A stretch of DNA of 64,000 nt, taken from positions 1 to 64,000 of the forward strand of contig JARLJF010000136.1 of assembly GCA_031291335.1 (NCBI GenBank), in the 5' to 3' direction. Below the pieces are notes generated by a model. That model saw only the letters and a list, made by a program, of their open reading frames with translations, searched no databases and was not told the origin of the DNA. Below, in pieces: positions 26,216 to 39,087 of this stretch (within the stretch, counting starts at the first letter, position 1; the number at the start of each line of letters is the position of its first letter). Made by a program: the position numbers and the translations under genes. The stretch comes from Pandoraea sp. (GTDB lineage: Bacteria; Pseudomonadota; Gammaproteobacteria; Burkholderiales; Burkholderiaceae).

Positions 26216-28090
26216 ATGACCGGAGATCCCGACAGTTCCGACAGCACTGCTCATGCCGGTGCGCACGCCGGCGGCTCCTACAGCTTCTGGACAAAATACG
26301 TCTGGAGCCAGGACCACAAGGTGATCGCCGTGCAATACACGTGCACGGCCATCGCCGTCGGGCTCGTGGGCCTCGTGCTCTCGAATCTCATGCGCATGCA
26401 ACTGGGCTTCCCCGGCAAGTTCTCCTTCATCGACGCGAATCACTACTACCAGTACGTCACCATGCACGGCATGATCATGGTGATCTACCTGCTCACCGCG
26501 CTCTTCCTCGGCGGCTTCGGCAACTACCTCATTCCGTTGATGGTCGGTGCGCGCGACATGGTCTTCCCGTTTCTGAACATGCTCAGCTACTGGGTCTATC
26601 TGCTCGCGGTCATCGTGCTGCTGGCGAGTTTCTTCGTGCCGGGCGGCCCGACAGGCGCGGGCTGGACGCTCTATCCTCCACAAGCGATCCTGCCCGGCAC
26701 ACCCGGCACCGAGTGGGGCATCGTGCTGATGCTCGTCTCGCTGGCCATCTTCATCGTGGCGGCGACGATGGGCGGCCTGAATTACGTGACGACGGTCCTT
26801 CAGTCGCGCACCGAAGGCATGACCTTGCTGCGCATGCCACTCACCGTCTGGGGCATCGTGATGGCGACGGTGCTCGCGCTGCTGGCGTTCCCCGCGTTGT
26901 TCGTCTCCGCCGTGATGATGTTGCTCGACAAGACATTGCACACGAGCTTCTTTATGCCAGCGCTCGTGTCGATGGGGCAACCGCTCGACTATCGCGGCGG
27001 CAGCCCGTTGCTGTTCCAGCACCTGTTCTGGTTCTTCGGTCACCCGGAGGTCTACATCGTGGCGCTGCCGGCGTTCGGCATCGTCTCCGATCTCATCAGC
27101 GTGCACGCGCGCAAGAACATCTTCGGCTACCGCATGATGGTCTGGGCGATTCTCGCCATCGGCGTGTTGTCGTTCGTCGTGTGGGCGCATCACATGTTCA
27201 TCAGCGGCATGAATCCGTACTTCGGCTTTCTTTTCGCGACGACCACACTCATCATCGCCATTCCGACGGCCATCAAGGTCTACAACTGGGTGCTCACGCT
27301 CTGGCGTGGCGACATTCATCTGACGGTGCCGATGCTGTTCGCCATCGGCTTCATCAGCACGTTCGTCATCGGGGGACTGACCGGACTGTTCCTCGGCAAC
27401 GTGAGCGTGGACATGCCGCTGTCCAACACCTATTTCGTGGTCGCGCACTTCCATATGGTGATGGGCGTCGCCCCCTTGCTGGTGATTTTCGGCGGCATCT
27501 ATCACTGGTATCCGCTCGTCACCGGCAGGCGTCTGAACGACCGTCTCGGACAGTGGCATTTCTGGATCACGTTTATCGGCACCTACGCGATCTTCTTTCC
27601 GATGCATTACCTCGGCGTACTGGGTATGCCGCGCCGCTACTACGAGTTCCAGAACTACAGCTTCATTCCCGAATCGGCGCACACGATGAACACCTACATT
27701 TCGGTGGCGGCGTTTATTGTCGCGGCCGGTCAGTTGATGTTCCTGTTCAATCTGGGGTGGAGTCTGCGGCACGGCAAACCGGCAGGCGCGAATCCGTGGC
27801 GTGCGGCCTCGCTCGAATGGCAGACACCGGATGTGCCGCCCATTCATGGCAACTGGGGAGCGTTGCTACCGGTGGCCTATCGCTGGCCATACGAGTACAG
27901 CGTGCCGGGTGATATCGACGACTTTGTGCCGCAGAATCTCGCCCCAGATCCTCGCCGACCGGCCACGCTCGTGCATGGCGACTCGGCGGCGCTGCATCGC
28001 CGCGACGCCTTGCCACCGACGCCACCCGATTCCACGGGCACACCACGCACACCCGGTACGCCCGATGCCCCCAAGGGAGCCACACCATGA
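26216..28090 (+). CDS. ctaD: Cytochrome c oxidase subunit I
   Basis: Haem-copper oxidase catalytic subunit of 624 residues with 12 core helices. The haem a and Cu-B ligands are visible: H in MHGMIMVIYL, H and Y in FFGHPEVYIVALP, the HH pair in WAHHMFISGMNPYFG, and HFH in VVAHFHMVMG. The Y in HPEVY indicates the A-type proton-pumping family. A Pro/Thr/Arg-rich tail of some 60 residues follows the last helix. Good ribosome binding site (AGGGAG) before 26216; the stop overlaps the next start. Confidence 0.93.
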   Translation: MTGDPDSSDSTAHAGAHAGGSYSFWTKYVWSQDHKVIAVQYTCTAIAVGLVGLVLSNLMRMQLGFPGKFSFIDANHYYQYVTMHGMIMVIYLLTALFLGGFGNYLIPLMVGARDMVFPFLNMLSYWVYLLAVIVLLASFFVPGGPTGAGWTLYPPQAILPGTPGTEWGIVLMLVSLAIFIVAATMGGLNYVTTVLQSRTEGMTLLRMPLTVWGIVMATVLALLAFPALFVSAVMMLLDKTLHTSFFMPALVSMGQPLDYRGGSPLLFQHLFWFFGHPEVYIVALPAFGIVSDLISVHARKNIFGYRMMVWAILAIGVLSFVVWAHHMFISGMNPYFGFLFATTTLIIAIPTAIKVYNWVLTLWRGDIHLTVPMLFAIGFISTFVIGGLTGLFLGNVSVDMPLSNTYFVVAHFHMVMGVAPLLVIFGGIYHWYPLVTGRRLNDRLGQWHFWITFIGTYAIFFPMHYLGVLGMPRRYYEFQNYSFIPESAHTMNTYISVAAFIVAAGQLMFLFNLGWSLRHGKPAGANPWRAASLEWQTPDVPPIHGNWGALLPVAYRWPYEYSVPGDIDDFVPQNLAPDPRRPATLVHGDSAALHRRDALPPTPPDSTGTPRTPGTPDAPKGATP

Positions 28091-28722
28091 GACCTGTTCC
28101 GTCCTGGCCACCGATGCCACCGGGGGGCGCACCGATTGCGCTGCCGCCTCGTCGTGCAGCGTCGCAAGTCGCGCTCTGGTGGCTCATGGGCGTGATCGGC
28201 ATGTTGTTCTCGTTGATGCTCGTCGCCTACGTAATGCGCATGAGTCTCGGCGACTGGCGTCCCCTGCCGCCCGTCAACGCGTTGTGGGTCAACACGGGCG
28301 TACTGGCGGCCGCGTGCATCGTGATGCAGTCGTCGGCCTCGCAGGCCAGACGTGGAGAGTTGCGACGCTCGCGGCGCGACTGGGGCCTTGCGGGTGCGCT
28401 CGCGCTCGCGTTTGTCGTCGGGCAACTGTGGGTCTGGCGCGATCTGGTCGCGCGTCACTACGGGGTGTCCGGCAACCCTGCGAACAGTTTCTTTTTCCTG
28501 CTGACCGGTCTGCACGCGGTGCACCTGATCGGAGGACTGGTGGCGTGGGCGTGTCTGATGCCGCGCCGTCTCACGCATGCCACGCGTGCGCGCCGCCTGT
28601 GGTTGACGGCGCAGTACTGGCACTTCCTGTTTGCGCTGTGGATCGTGCTGTTTGTGGCGATCATCAACCTCACGCCGGAGATCGCGCAGCGGCTGTGCGG
28701 CACCGGCGGGGTGAGTCCGTGA
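28087..28722 (+). CDS. Cytochrome c oxidase subunit III-family protein (first copy)
   Basis: Membrane protein of 211 residues with five predicted helices. The segment FFFLLTGLHAVHLIGG and the terminal TAQYWHFLFALWIVLF are typical of subunit III, which stabilises the catalytic core. Starts with an ATGA overlap on ctaD. It diverges more from standard CoxC than the next gene does, and may be a truncated or specialised paralogue. Confidence 0.75.
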   Translation: MRPVPSWPPMPPGGAPIALPPRRAASQVALWWLMGVIGMLFSLMLVAYVMRMSLGDWRPLPPVNALWVNTGVLAAACIVMQSSASQARRGELRRSRRDWGLAGALALAFVVGQLWVWRDLVARHYGVSGNPANSFFFLLTGLHAVHLIGGLVAWACLMPRRLTHATRARRLWLTAQYWHFLFALWIVLFVAIINLTPEIAQRLCGTGGVSP

Positions 28723-28757
28723 TGTGATGCGTTTGCCATGGCACGAGGAGTTGCATC

Positions 28758-29459
28758 GTGAGTACGCCATCGTCCGCTCTTTCTTCTGCTTCGCCCGCCG
28801 CGCCACCGCCTGAGGGCTGGCGTGGTGTCGTCACCGACTGGTCGGGAGACCGCGCCGCGTTCCACGTACCGTGGGGCAAGGCGATGATGTGGATCTTCCT
28901 GCTCTCGGACACCTTCGTGTTCAGCAGCTTCCTTATCGGCTACATGACGGTGCGCATCTCGACGACCGCCGCGTGGCCGAATCCAGCAGAGATTTTCGCG
29001 CTCAATGTGAACGGTCATCCGGTGCCGTTGCTGCTCATCGCGATCATGACGTTCGTGCTCATCAGCAGCAGCGGCAGCATGGCGATGGCCGTGAACTTCG
29101 CCTACCGGCGCGACCGGGACAAGACCGCGGCATGCATTCTCGCGACGGCTTATCTCGGCATGGCGTTCGTTGGCATGCAGGCGTTCGAGTGGACGAACCT
29201 CATCGTGCACGAAGGCATCCGGCCGTGGGGCAATTCGATGGGGGCCGCGCAGTTCGGTGCGTGCTTCTTCATGATTACCGGCTTTCACGGGCTGCACGTG
29301 AGCGCGGGCGTCATCTATCTGCTCACGGTGATGCGCAAGGTGCTCAACGGCACGCTGGAGCGACGCGACAACTATCAGTTGGTCGAGATCGCGGGCCTTT
29401 ACTGGCACTTCGTCGATCTCGTGTGGGTGTTCATCTTTGCGCTGTTCTATCTCTGGTAG
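28758..29459 (+). CDS. ctaE: Cytochrome c oxidase subunit III (second copy)
   Basis: Subunit III of 233 residues starting at GTG 28758 with an ACGAGGAG site 9 bases upstream. Helices begin at MMWIFLLSDTFVFSSFLIGY; FEWTNLIVHEG and the motif FFMITGFHGLHVSAGVIYL, ending YWHFVDLVWVFIFALFYLW, are canonical. Two adjacent subunit III-type genes in one operon recall the alternative caa3-like oxidases of Burkholderiales. Confidence 0.85.
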   Translation: MSTPSSALSSASPAAPPPEGWRGVVTDWSGDRAAFHVPWGKAMMWIFLLSDTFVFSSFLIGYMTVRISTTAAWPNPAEIFALNVNGHPVPLLLIAIMTFVLISSSGSMAMAVNFAYRRDRDKTAACILATAYLGMAFVGMQAFEWTNLIVHEGIRPWGNSMGAAQFGACFFMITGFHGLHVSAGVIYLLTVMRKVLNGTLERRDNYQLVEIAGLYWHFVDLVWVFIFALFYLW

Positions 29460-29467
29460 GAGGAGCG

Positions 29468-29824
29468 ATGGAATCCTCTGCGACACCTGTTGCGCACACC
29501 GCCGTCGCCGCTGGCGAAGCGCGCGGCCAACAGCATTCGGTCGGCATCTACCTCAAGGTGTGGGGACTGCTGTTCGTGCTCTCGACGCTGTCGTACCTCG
29601 TCGACTATGCGAACCTGCAAGGCTATCTGCGATGGGGGCTGATTCTCGCGTTGATGGTGGCCAAGGCCGGACTCATCGTGGCGGTGTTCATGCATATGCG
29701 ATGGGAGCGTCTCGCGCTCGTCTACGCGATTCTGATTCCGCCCCTTGCACTGCTCGTCTTGATGGGATTGATGGCTGCCGAGGCGGACTACACATTCTTC
29801 ACGCGACTGACGCACTTCCACTGA
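29468..29824 (+). CDS. Cytochrome c oxidase subunit IV family protein
   Basis: Small membrane protein of 118 residues with three helices (about 30-48, 55-78, 88-108). KVWGLLFVLSTLSYLVDY and VAKAGLIVAVFMHMRWE match the prokaryotic COX4/CtaF family (the MHM segment is diagnostic). An AGGAG site lies just before the ATG at 29468. Last gene of the oxidase operon; it converges on a LysR gene with an 18-base gap. Confidence 0.82.
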   Translation: MESSATPVAHTAVAAGEARGQQHSVGIYLKVWGLLFVLSTLSYLVDYANLQGYLRWGLILALMVAKAGLIVAVFMHMRWERLALVYAILIPPLALLVLMGLMAAEADYTFFTRLTHFH

Positions 29825-29842
29825 GCATTTTCAGTCGGCGCG

Positions 29843-30775
29843 TTACAACAATTCCACCAATCGCCGGTCGCTCTTGTTGCAGTACTCGGTGCAGGCGGCG
29901 CGCGCCGCTGTAGCCGCACCGTGAACGAAGAGGGGCGCATCGGCGCGTCGCGACATCGAAACCACGATGGACGGCGGCGCCGGCTGCAAGGGCAGTTCCG
30001 CAACTTCCCCGCTCGCAATCAGATCGTCGACGAACAGACGCGGGATCGCCGCAACACCGAAGCCATCTCTGACCAACTGCACGATCACGGCGATCGACGG
30101 TGAGCCCGTGATGCGTGTCTCCGAGAGTGGCACGCCATGCACGCCTGCCAGCTTCGCCACGATGTCTTCAAGCGCACGATGCGGCGCGGTACCGCGTCCG
30201 TAAGTGAGGATCGGATGTTGCAGCACCTGCTTCGCCAGCCCACTGCGTGTGTTCGGAAACATGCCCGTGCGCGCGATCCAGTGCACCGGGTAATTGGCGA
30301 GAGCGTCGCACACCACACTGCTGTCGTCGCTGCCTTCCACGCGAATGATGAGGTCGAGTTCGTCGGCAATCAGGCGTCGCTGCAACTGCACCGAGACGTC
30401 GACCGTCAACTCGACTTCCAGCGTGGGGTAGTCGGCGGCCAGTCGTCGCAAATAGTGTGGCAGCCAGCTATGCACGACGGTCTCGATGACACCGAGGCGC
30501 AAGCGTCCGCGCAGCGTGCTTTCGCCGGAGGCCGCCGCTTGCAGACGCCGCGCGGCTTCCACGACCGCCTTCGCATAACCCAGCAGGTATTCGCCGTTCG
30601 GCGTGAGCCGGAATTCGCGGCTGTCGCGATCGACGAGTTCGGTCTTCAATTCTTCTTCCAGTGTCTTGAGCCGTTGCGAGATCGCTGCCGGGGTGGCGTG
30701 CAGCGCCGCGGCCGTCGCACGAAAGTTGCGCAGCTTGGCCAGCGTGACGAAGGTTTCGAGAAATCGCGTGTTCAT
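29843..30775 (-). CDS. LysR-family transcriptional regulator of the 5-oxoproline island
   Basis: 310 residues. An N-terminal winged helix (RFLETFVTLAKLRNFRATAA, AISQRLKTLEEEL) precedes a periplasmic-binding-like effector domain from about residue 90. The ATG at 30775 gives the standard LysR N-terminus; upstream codons in frame are not LysR-like. It is transcribed divergently from the DUF1445 gene across a gap that holds a strong dyad (30847-30877), so it probably controls that operon. Effector is unknown; 5-oxoproline or D-glutamate is a guess from the neighbours. Confidence 0.85.
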   Translation of the reverse strand: MNTRFLETFVTLAKLRNFRATAAALHATPAAISQRLKTLEEELKTELVDRDSREFRLTPNGEYLLGYAKAVVEAARRLQAAASGESTLRGRLRLGVIETVVHSWLPHYLRRLAADYPTLEVELTVDVSVQLQRRLIADELDLIIRVEGSDDSSVVCDALANYPVHWIARTGMFPNTRSGLAKQVLQHPILTYGRGTAPHRALEDIVAKLAGVHGVPLSETRITGSPSIAVIVQLVRDGFGVAAIPRLFVDDLIASGEVAELPLQPAPPSIVVSMSRRADAPLFVHGAATAARAACTEYCNKSDRRLVELL

Positions 30776-30846
30776 AGGGCTCGGCGAGACCGGCGCAGGG
30801 CGGGAAGGCGCCCAAAAACGCACAACGGTGCGATGAAAAGAAAGGC

Positions 30847-30877
30847 AACAACCTTCGGGAAAACCCGTGAGGTTGTT
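30847..30877. promoter_or_regulatory. Dyad between LysR gene and DUF1445 gene, likely operator
   Basis: Inverted repeat AACAACCT (30847-30854) and AGGTTGTT (30870-30877), with an inner CGGG-AAAA-CCCG pair. The arms match perfectly apart from one- and two-base offsets between inner and outer parts. It is centred about 87 bases upstream of the LysR start and 129 bases upstream of the DUF1445 start. A TATAAA at 30901-30906 could be a -10 box for the rightward gene. LysR autoregulatory sites usually lie in such divergent gaps; a transcribed hairpin is the alternative. Confidence 0.55.
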
Positions 30878-30990
30878 AAGAAATTCTATACGGCGGCACG
30901 TATAAAAACTCGTTAGCGACAACTTTTTTTTCTTTCTATGCTTCATCCATCGATGCCGCCAAAGCATCTTCCCTCCACGCCGGATTTGCC

Positions 30991-31812
30991 ATGAACCACC
31001 GAGCCATGCCGAACGATTTCACCTCGCAACGCGACACGATCACGCCCTTCGAATTTCGTCAGGCCGTTCGCAGCGCGCAGTTCCGCGGCCCGACCGCCGG
31101 CTACTGCGGCGACTTCGCGCAGGCCAATCTGGCGATTCTGCCGGTGGCGCATGCGCACGACTTCCTGAGTTTCTGCCAGCGCAACCCGAAGGCCTGCCCG
31201 CTGCTGGGGGTGGGCGAGCCAGGGCAATGGCACGTACCGGCGCTGGGCCGTGAAGTGGATATCCGCACCGACGTGCCGGGCTATAACGTCTACCGCGACG
31301 GCAAGCTCGCCGAGCAGGTCGATAACCTCGCCGAGTACTGGCAAAGCGATTTCGTGGTCTTCGCTATCGGCTGCTCGTTCTCGTTCGAAGACATGCTGGC
31401 CAAGGCGGGCATTCCGTTGCGTCACGTCGAAGAGGGCTGCAACGTGCCAATGTACCGCACCAAGATCGCGAATCAGCGCGCCGGAAAGTTTGGCGGCGAG
31501 CTGGTTGTGTCGATGCGGCCGATGAAGGGCGCCGACGCCATTCGTGCCGTGCAGATCACGAGCCGTTTCCCGGGCGTGCATGGCGCGCCGATCCATATCG
31601 GCGACCCGTCGGCGCTGGGCATTGAAGATCTGGCCAGACCCGAGTTCGGCGACGCCGTCACCATTCGCGACGGCGAGCTACCTGTGTACTGGGCCTGCGG
31701 CGTCACCCCGCAGACGGCGCTCATGGGCGCGAAGCTGCCGCTCGCGATTGCGCACCGTCCGGGCTACATGCTGATGACGGATATCCCGAACGCGTCGCTC
31801 GCCGTGTTCTGA
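30991..31812 (+). CDS. DUF1445 family protein, putative hydro-lyase / D-glutamate cyclase-like
   Basis: 273 residues covering the whole family domain: [20 protein letters not shown] at the N-terminus, [16 protein letters not shown], the [11 protein letters not shown] motif, VVSMRPM, and the final [17 protein letters not shown]. In the family, the mammalian mitochondrial member turns D-glutamate into 5-oxo-D-proline, and Bacillus YcsI sits next to 5-oxoprolinase genes. The fused 5-oxoprolinase two genes downstream supports a related role here. Enzyme activity of bacterial members is less certain. A second possible start is at 31006. Confidence 0.78.
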   Translation: MNHRAMPNDFTSQRDTITPFEFRQAVRSAQFRGPTAGYCGDFAQANLAILPVAHAHDFLSFCQRNPKACPLLGVGEPGQWHVPALGREVDIRTDVPGYNVYRDGKLAEQVDNLAEYWQSDFVVFAIGCSFSFEDMLAKAGIPLRHVEEGCNVPMYRTKIANQRAGKFGGELVVSMRPMKGADAIRAVQITSRFPGVHGAPIHIGDPSALGIEDLARPEFGDAVTIRDGELPVYWACGVTPQTALMGAKLPLAIAHRPGYMLMTDIPNASLAVF

Positions 31813-32020
31813 GCGAGTGACACGTCGGCCTTACGGCAAGACACGCAACACTGAGGCGTCACCCAAGGCGCCACCAGGCATCGTGCAACACAAAAGAACC
31901 GCGCCATGACGGGAGGCGGCAGGCCAGCTATCGCCTGCCGGTGACCGCATACGCCCATCGGAGAGCGCGGCCCGAGGGCATCACACGGCAAGACAGGACA
32001 TCACCGGAGCCTTATTTCTC

Positions 32021-33343
32021 ATGGAAAGCAAAACCCCTCTCGCGCCCCCCGCCGCGCCGGCACCCTCCGTCTCTTCCGAGGTGGGTGGCAGCCTGTTCGG
32101 CTGGTACGGCGACACTACGCCGCGCGAAAAACGCGCCTTCTGGAGCTGTAAGGTCGGCTACATGCTCGACGGCATGGACACGCAGATGCTGAGCTTCGTC
32201 ATTCCGACACTGGTCGCGACGTGGGGCATCAGCCTCGCGGATGCCGGCTTCATCGGCACGCTCACGCTACTCGCCTCGGCGCTCGGCGGCTGGGTCGCAG
32301 GCATTCTGTCCGATCGCATCGGGCGTGTGCGCACGTTGCAACTCACCGTGCTGTGGTTCGCCGTCTTCACCGGGCTTTGCGGCCTTGCGCAGAACTACCA
32401 CCAACTGCTCGCCGCACGGGCGCTGATGGGCTTTGGTTTCGGCGGTGAATGGACGGCGGGCGCCGTACTCATCGGCGAAGTCATCCGCGCGCGTGATCGC
32501 GGCAAAGCGGTGGGCCTCGTGCAATCGGGCTGGGCCATCGGCTGGGGGCTGACGGCAATTCTCTACTCGGCACTGTTCTCGCTGCTGCCCGCCGAAATGG
32601 CATGGCGCGCGCTGTTCCTGATCGGTCTGTTGCCGGCGTTGCTCGTGCTCTTCATCCGTCGCTACGTGCAAGAGCCCGAGGTGTACCAGAAGGAGAAGGC
32701 CAAGCAGTCGTCGGAAGACGCACCGGGACTGGCCGCCATTTTCAGCCCGGCACTCCTCTCGACGACGATTCGCGCCGCGCTGCTCACCACCGGCGCGCAA
32801 GGTGGCTACTACGCGATCACGACGTGGCTGCCCACGTTCCTGAAGACGGAGCGTCATCTCACGGTGATGGGCACCGGTGGCTATCTTGCGATGATCATCT
32901 TCGGCTCGTGGGTCGGCTATCTGGCCAGTTCGTATCTGACCGACCGTCTGGGCCGCAAGCCGAACTTCATCCTGTTCGCCGTGGGTTCGATGGTGATCGC
33001 GTTCTCGTACACGTCGCTGCCGCTGACCGATAGCGCGATGTTCTGGCTCGGCTTCCCGCTCGGCTTCTTCGCTTCGGGCATCTTCAGCGGCATGGGCGCG
33101 TTCCTGACCGAGCTGTTCCCGACGCGAGTGCGCGGCTCAGGCCAGGGCTTCTGCTACAACGTCGGGCGTGCCGTCGGCGCACTGTTCCCGTTCCTGATCG
33201 GCATGCTCTCGAAGCAATACGGTCTGGGTACGACGATTGGCATCTTTGCTGCCGTCGCTTACGGCGTGCTGATCATCGCGGCTCTCACGCTGCCCGAGAC
33301 GCGCGGTCGCGAACTCGAGTCGCTCGAGCCGCGCACGCAATGA
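32021..33343 (+). CDS. MFS transporter, sugar-acid/aromatic-acid type
   Basis: 440 residues with 12 predicted membrane helices in two sets of six. The cytoplasmic loop 2-3 motif SDRIGRVRTL and the helix 1 motif DGMDTQMLSFVIPTL match the sialate/aromatic-acid-like MFS group; TDRLGRKPNF is the repeat in the second half. Sited between the DUF1445 and 5-oxoprolinase genes, so it probably imports 5-oxoproline, D-glutamate or a similar acid; this substrate is inference. It begins 208 bases after the DUF1445 gene. Confidence 0.8.
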   Translation: MESKTPLAPPAAPAPSVSSEVGGSLFGWYGDTTPREKRAFWSCKVGYMLDGMDTQMLSFVIPTLVATWGISLADAGFIGTLTLLASALGGWVAGILSDRIGRVRTLQLTVLWFAVFTGLCGLAQNYHQLLAARALMGFGFGGEWTAGAVLIGEVIRARDRGKAVGLVQSGWAIGWGLTAILYSALFSLLPAEMAWRALFLIGLLPALLVLFIRRYVQEPEVYQKEKAKQSSEDAPGLAAIFSPALLSTTIRAALLTTGAQGGYYAITTWLPTFLKTERHLTVMGTGGYLAMIIFGSWVGYLASSYLTDRLGRKPNFILFAVGSMVIAFSYTSLPLTDSAMFWLGFPLGFFASGIFSGMGAFLTELFPTRVRGSGQGFCYNVGRAVGALFPFLIGMLSKQYGLGTTIGIFAAVAYGVLIIAALTLPETRGRELESLEPRTQ

Positions 33344-33371
33344 CACCGCAAGGTGTGTGCCGATGAACCAC

Positions 33372-33393
33372 CGCGGCAGCCGTCGCTGCCGCG
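33372..33393 (+). terminator. Strong hairpin after the MFS gene
   Basis: CGCGGCAGC and GCTGCCGCG form a perfect 9-base stem with a CGTC loop, starting 29 bases after the MFS stop. What follows is TTCGATGACGTCTTCTT rather than a clean U-tract, so it is a terminator candidate or RNA-stabilising hairpin. Confidence 0.45.
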
Positions 33394-33572
33394 TTCGATG
33401 ACGTCTTCTTAACACTCCCCGTCGCAAAAGTTGCGCGTGTGCGGCCTCGCCTGACGAGATCAGGCGGCCCGCGCCGGGAGACGTGCGCCCTGCGCCAACA
33501 TGAATGACGACGATGCGCCCGCACCGTCACCCCTTCGATTCACGTTTGACCATTGCTTTGCGAGTGACCCCC

Positions 33573-37265
<3,693 letters not shown>

Positions 37266-37423
37266 GCGATCCGACATCGGTAAACACACCGCGCGGCTGG
37301 GAATTCGCTGAAGCGTGGTGTGATACCGGAAGGGAATGCCGTCTTTGCAAAGGCAGCCTTCGAGCGACTTCGTACGATGCGTCATGTCTTGATTGACTGA
37401 CCGCAACATACGGAGGCGCTCTT

Positions 37424-37831
37424 ATGTCTGACCCGTTGCAACACTCGACCCCCACGTCCGCCGTATCCGCCGATGCGCAACACCATGCGGCGGATGACCT
37501 TCTCGTTCAGTACGAACGCGCGTGTGCCGAAATGCAGTTGGCGGGGCACAAGTTGCACCGCCAGATGCAGGAGTACCAGTCGGTGCTCGACGAAGTGGCA
37601 CGCCTCGAAGCGTCGGGCACGTCCGATGCCCGCGAAAAACTCAAACGTCTCGAAGCGCTCGTGCAGAGCGAAGCGTTTCAGCGGGACGAGCGCGAAATCC
37701 GTCGCATGACGGCCGCGCTTTCACACACCATCGAGCGGATGCGGGCGGACGCCCCGATGCCACTCGCCGACCCTTCCACTCCTACCGCTCCCGCGAAACG
37801 TGCGTCGACCGCGCGGCGCGTGTGCGTTTGA
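37424..37831 (+). CDS. Small coiled-coil protein, SseA-like T3SS chaperone candidate
   Basis: 135 residues, mostly helical, with a coiled-coil-prone centre (QYERACAEMQLAGHKL to REIRRMTAALSHTIERM, residues 25-105) and a Pro/Thr-rich end. In SPI-2 the gene before the sseB filament is sseA, a small coiled-coil chaperone for SseB and SseD; size and placement fit. The primary sequence alone is not diagnostic. Shine-Dalgarno GGAGG lies 8 bases before the ATG at 37424. First gene of the translocon block. Confidence 0.5.
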   Translation: MSDPLQHSTPTSAVSADAQHHAADDLLVQYERACAEMQLAGHKLHRQMQEYQSVLDEVARLEASGTSDAREKLKRLEALVQSEAFQRDEREIRRMTAALSHTIERMRADAPMPLADPSTPTAPAKRASTARRVCV

Positions 37832-37844
37832 GACGAGGTTGCGC

Positions 37845-38369
37845 ATGATCGATCGAATCCCGGGCGCGTCATCGCGACCCTATTCTCCCGGCGTGTCTGA
37901 CATCGGCGCAATTGCCGCGGCTTCGCCGAACCCGCTGCTTGCAACGATGGTCGCCTCTCACGAGGAATTGCGCCAATTGCAGTCGATGGCGGACACCTGG
38001 CTCGGGGCGGAGCGTACGCGCATGAATGTGGCTCGCGAGGTGAGCGATTTCGCGGCGTTAGCGGGGGCCATGGCGCGACGTGCTTCTACCGGGGCGTCGA
38101 AGGAAGTGCTGCCGAAAGCGCTGCGTGACTTCGCTGTTCAGCACGAACTCGTATCGCCGCAAGCCGCTGCCGAGCCGTTCGATGCGGCAAGTCTGCAAAG
38201 CCTCGAGTCGCGGCTTCGGTCGCTGGCGCTGACGAATGGCGCGTCGAGCACCAGAGATCAAATCCAGCTCAAAAAATTGGTTACGCGCTACGACAGCACG
38301 CTCACGCTCTACAACGCGATGATCGCCCGACTTGGCGAAGTCACGAAGAGAATTTTGAGCAGCATCTAG
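37845..38369 (+). CDS. Unknown T3SS-locus protein (possible inner-rod/SctI-like)
   Basis: 174 residues, no recognised domain. The first 35 residues are Ser/Pro/Ala-rich, then helical. The last 30 residues (KKLVTRYDSTLTLYNAMI and on) resemble the amphipathic C-terminal helix of needle or inner-rod proteins, though these are usually shorter. It starts 13 bases after the SseA-like gene, at ATG 37845. An effector or a chaperone substrate is an equal possibility. Confidence 0.5.
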   Translation: MIDRIPGASSRPYSPGVSDIGAIAAASPNPLLATMVASHEELRQLQSMADTWLGAERTRMNVAREVSDFAALAGAMARRASTGASKEVLPKALRDFAVQHELVSPQAAAEPFDAASLQSLESRLRSLALTNGASSTRDQIQLKKLVTRYDSTLTLYNAMIARLGEVTKRILSSI

Positions 38370-38452
38370 CCGAGCGCACGCCTCTGCCATCGAGTGCCGA
38401 TTTCAGCGCTCGCTGTTTCACTTCGAATTCACTGACTCCAGGATCAATCGTC

Positions 38453-39085
38453 ATGACATCTCTTTCGGGTTTCCAGTCCATTCCGTACACCTTTCGTGTC
38501 TCCAGTCTCCAGGGGCCCGCTTCCCCGGGTAACGCCGCGCTAAACCGCGTTGCGAGGATGCCGGATTTTCACGGGACGATCGCGCAATACGCCATGTTGA
38601 TGATGGAGATGAACAACGGCGAAGCGCAGAACATGATTCACGAAATGCAGCGACGCCAAAAGGAAGGGCAAGAGGGGCGCGAGGCGGCGAATCAGATCGA
38701 ATCGCTGATCAACGACATCGGCTCGGGCACATCGAAGAAGCAAGTCGGTGACGGCGTTCGGCGCTTCTTCGATAAGCACAACATCGAAATCACCGTGCAC
38801 GCCGACGGGACCAAGAAGACGTTGATGGGGTGGGAGGGCCGCACAACGCCGCTGGGGGCGTCGGGAGCCTCGGGCTACACGGGCGAATACTCGGCCGCTG
38901 AACTGCGCTCGCTCAAGGCCGCCGCGGAGGGCTTCACCGAACAGGCGTCGGATAGCCGCACTGTCGATCAGATCAAGATCAACAAGAAGCTTCAGGAATA
39001 CAACGGTGCCTCGACGCTGGTGAACACCATCTACAGCTCGCAAGGCTCGCAGCTCAACCAGATCAACGGGTCGATGCGTACGTGA
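38453..39085 (+). CDS. SseB/EspA-like T3SS translocon filament protein
   Basis: 210 residues. The helical segment IAQYAMLMMEMNNGEAQNM (residues 42-61) is the EspA/SseB signature region, followed by a Lys/Glu-rich coiled region and the C-terminal helix with NTIYSSQGSQLNQING, where EspA-type proteins have their second coiled coil. Such proteins polymerise on the needle tip to a sheath bringing the pore proteins to the host membrane. Next gene is its TPR chaperone. Good context support. Confidence 0.72.
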   Translation: MTSLSGFQSIPYTFRVSSLQGPASPGNAALNRVARMPDFHGTIAQYAMLMMEMNNGEAQNMIHEMQRRQKEGQEGREAANQIESLINDIGSGTSKKQVGDGVRRFFDKHNIEITVHADGTKKTLMGWEGRTTPLGASGASGYTGEYSAAELRSLKAAAEGFTEQASDSRTVDQIKINKKLQEYNGASTLVNTIYSSQGSQLNQINGSMRT

Positions 39086-39087
39086 GC

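Noticed and set aside
25853-27847. Long reverse-strand ORF (664 codons) under coxB/ctaD
   Set aside because: A shadow of the ctaD reading frame in GC-rich DNA; His/Arg/Glu-rich product with no domain.
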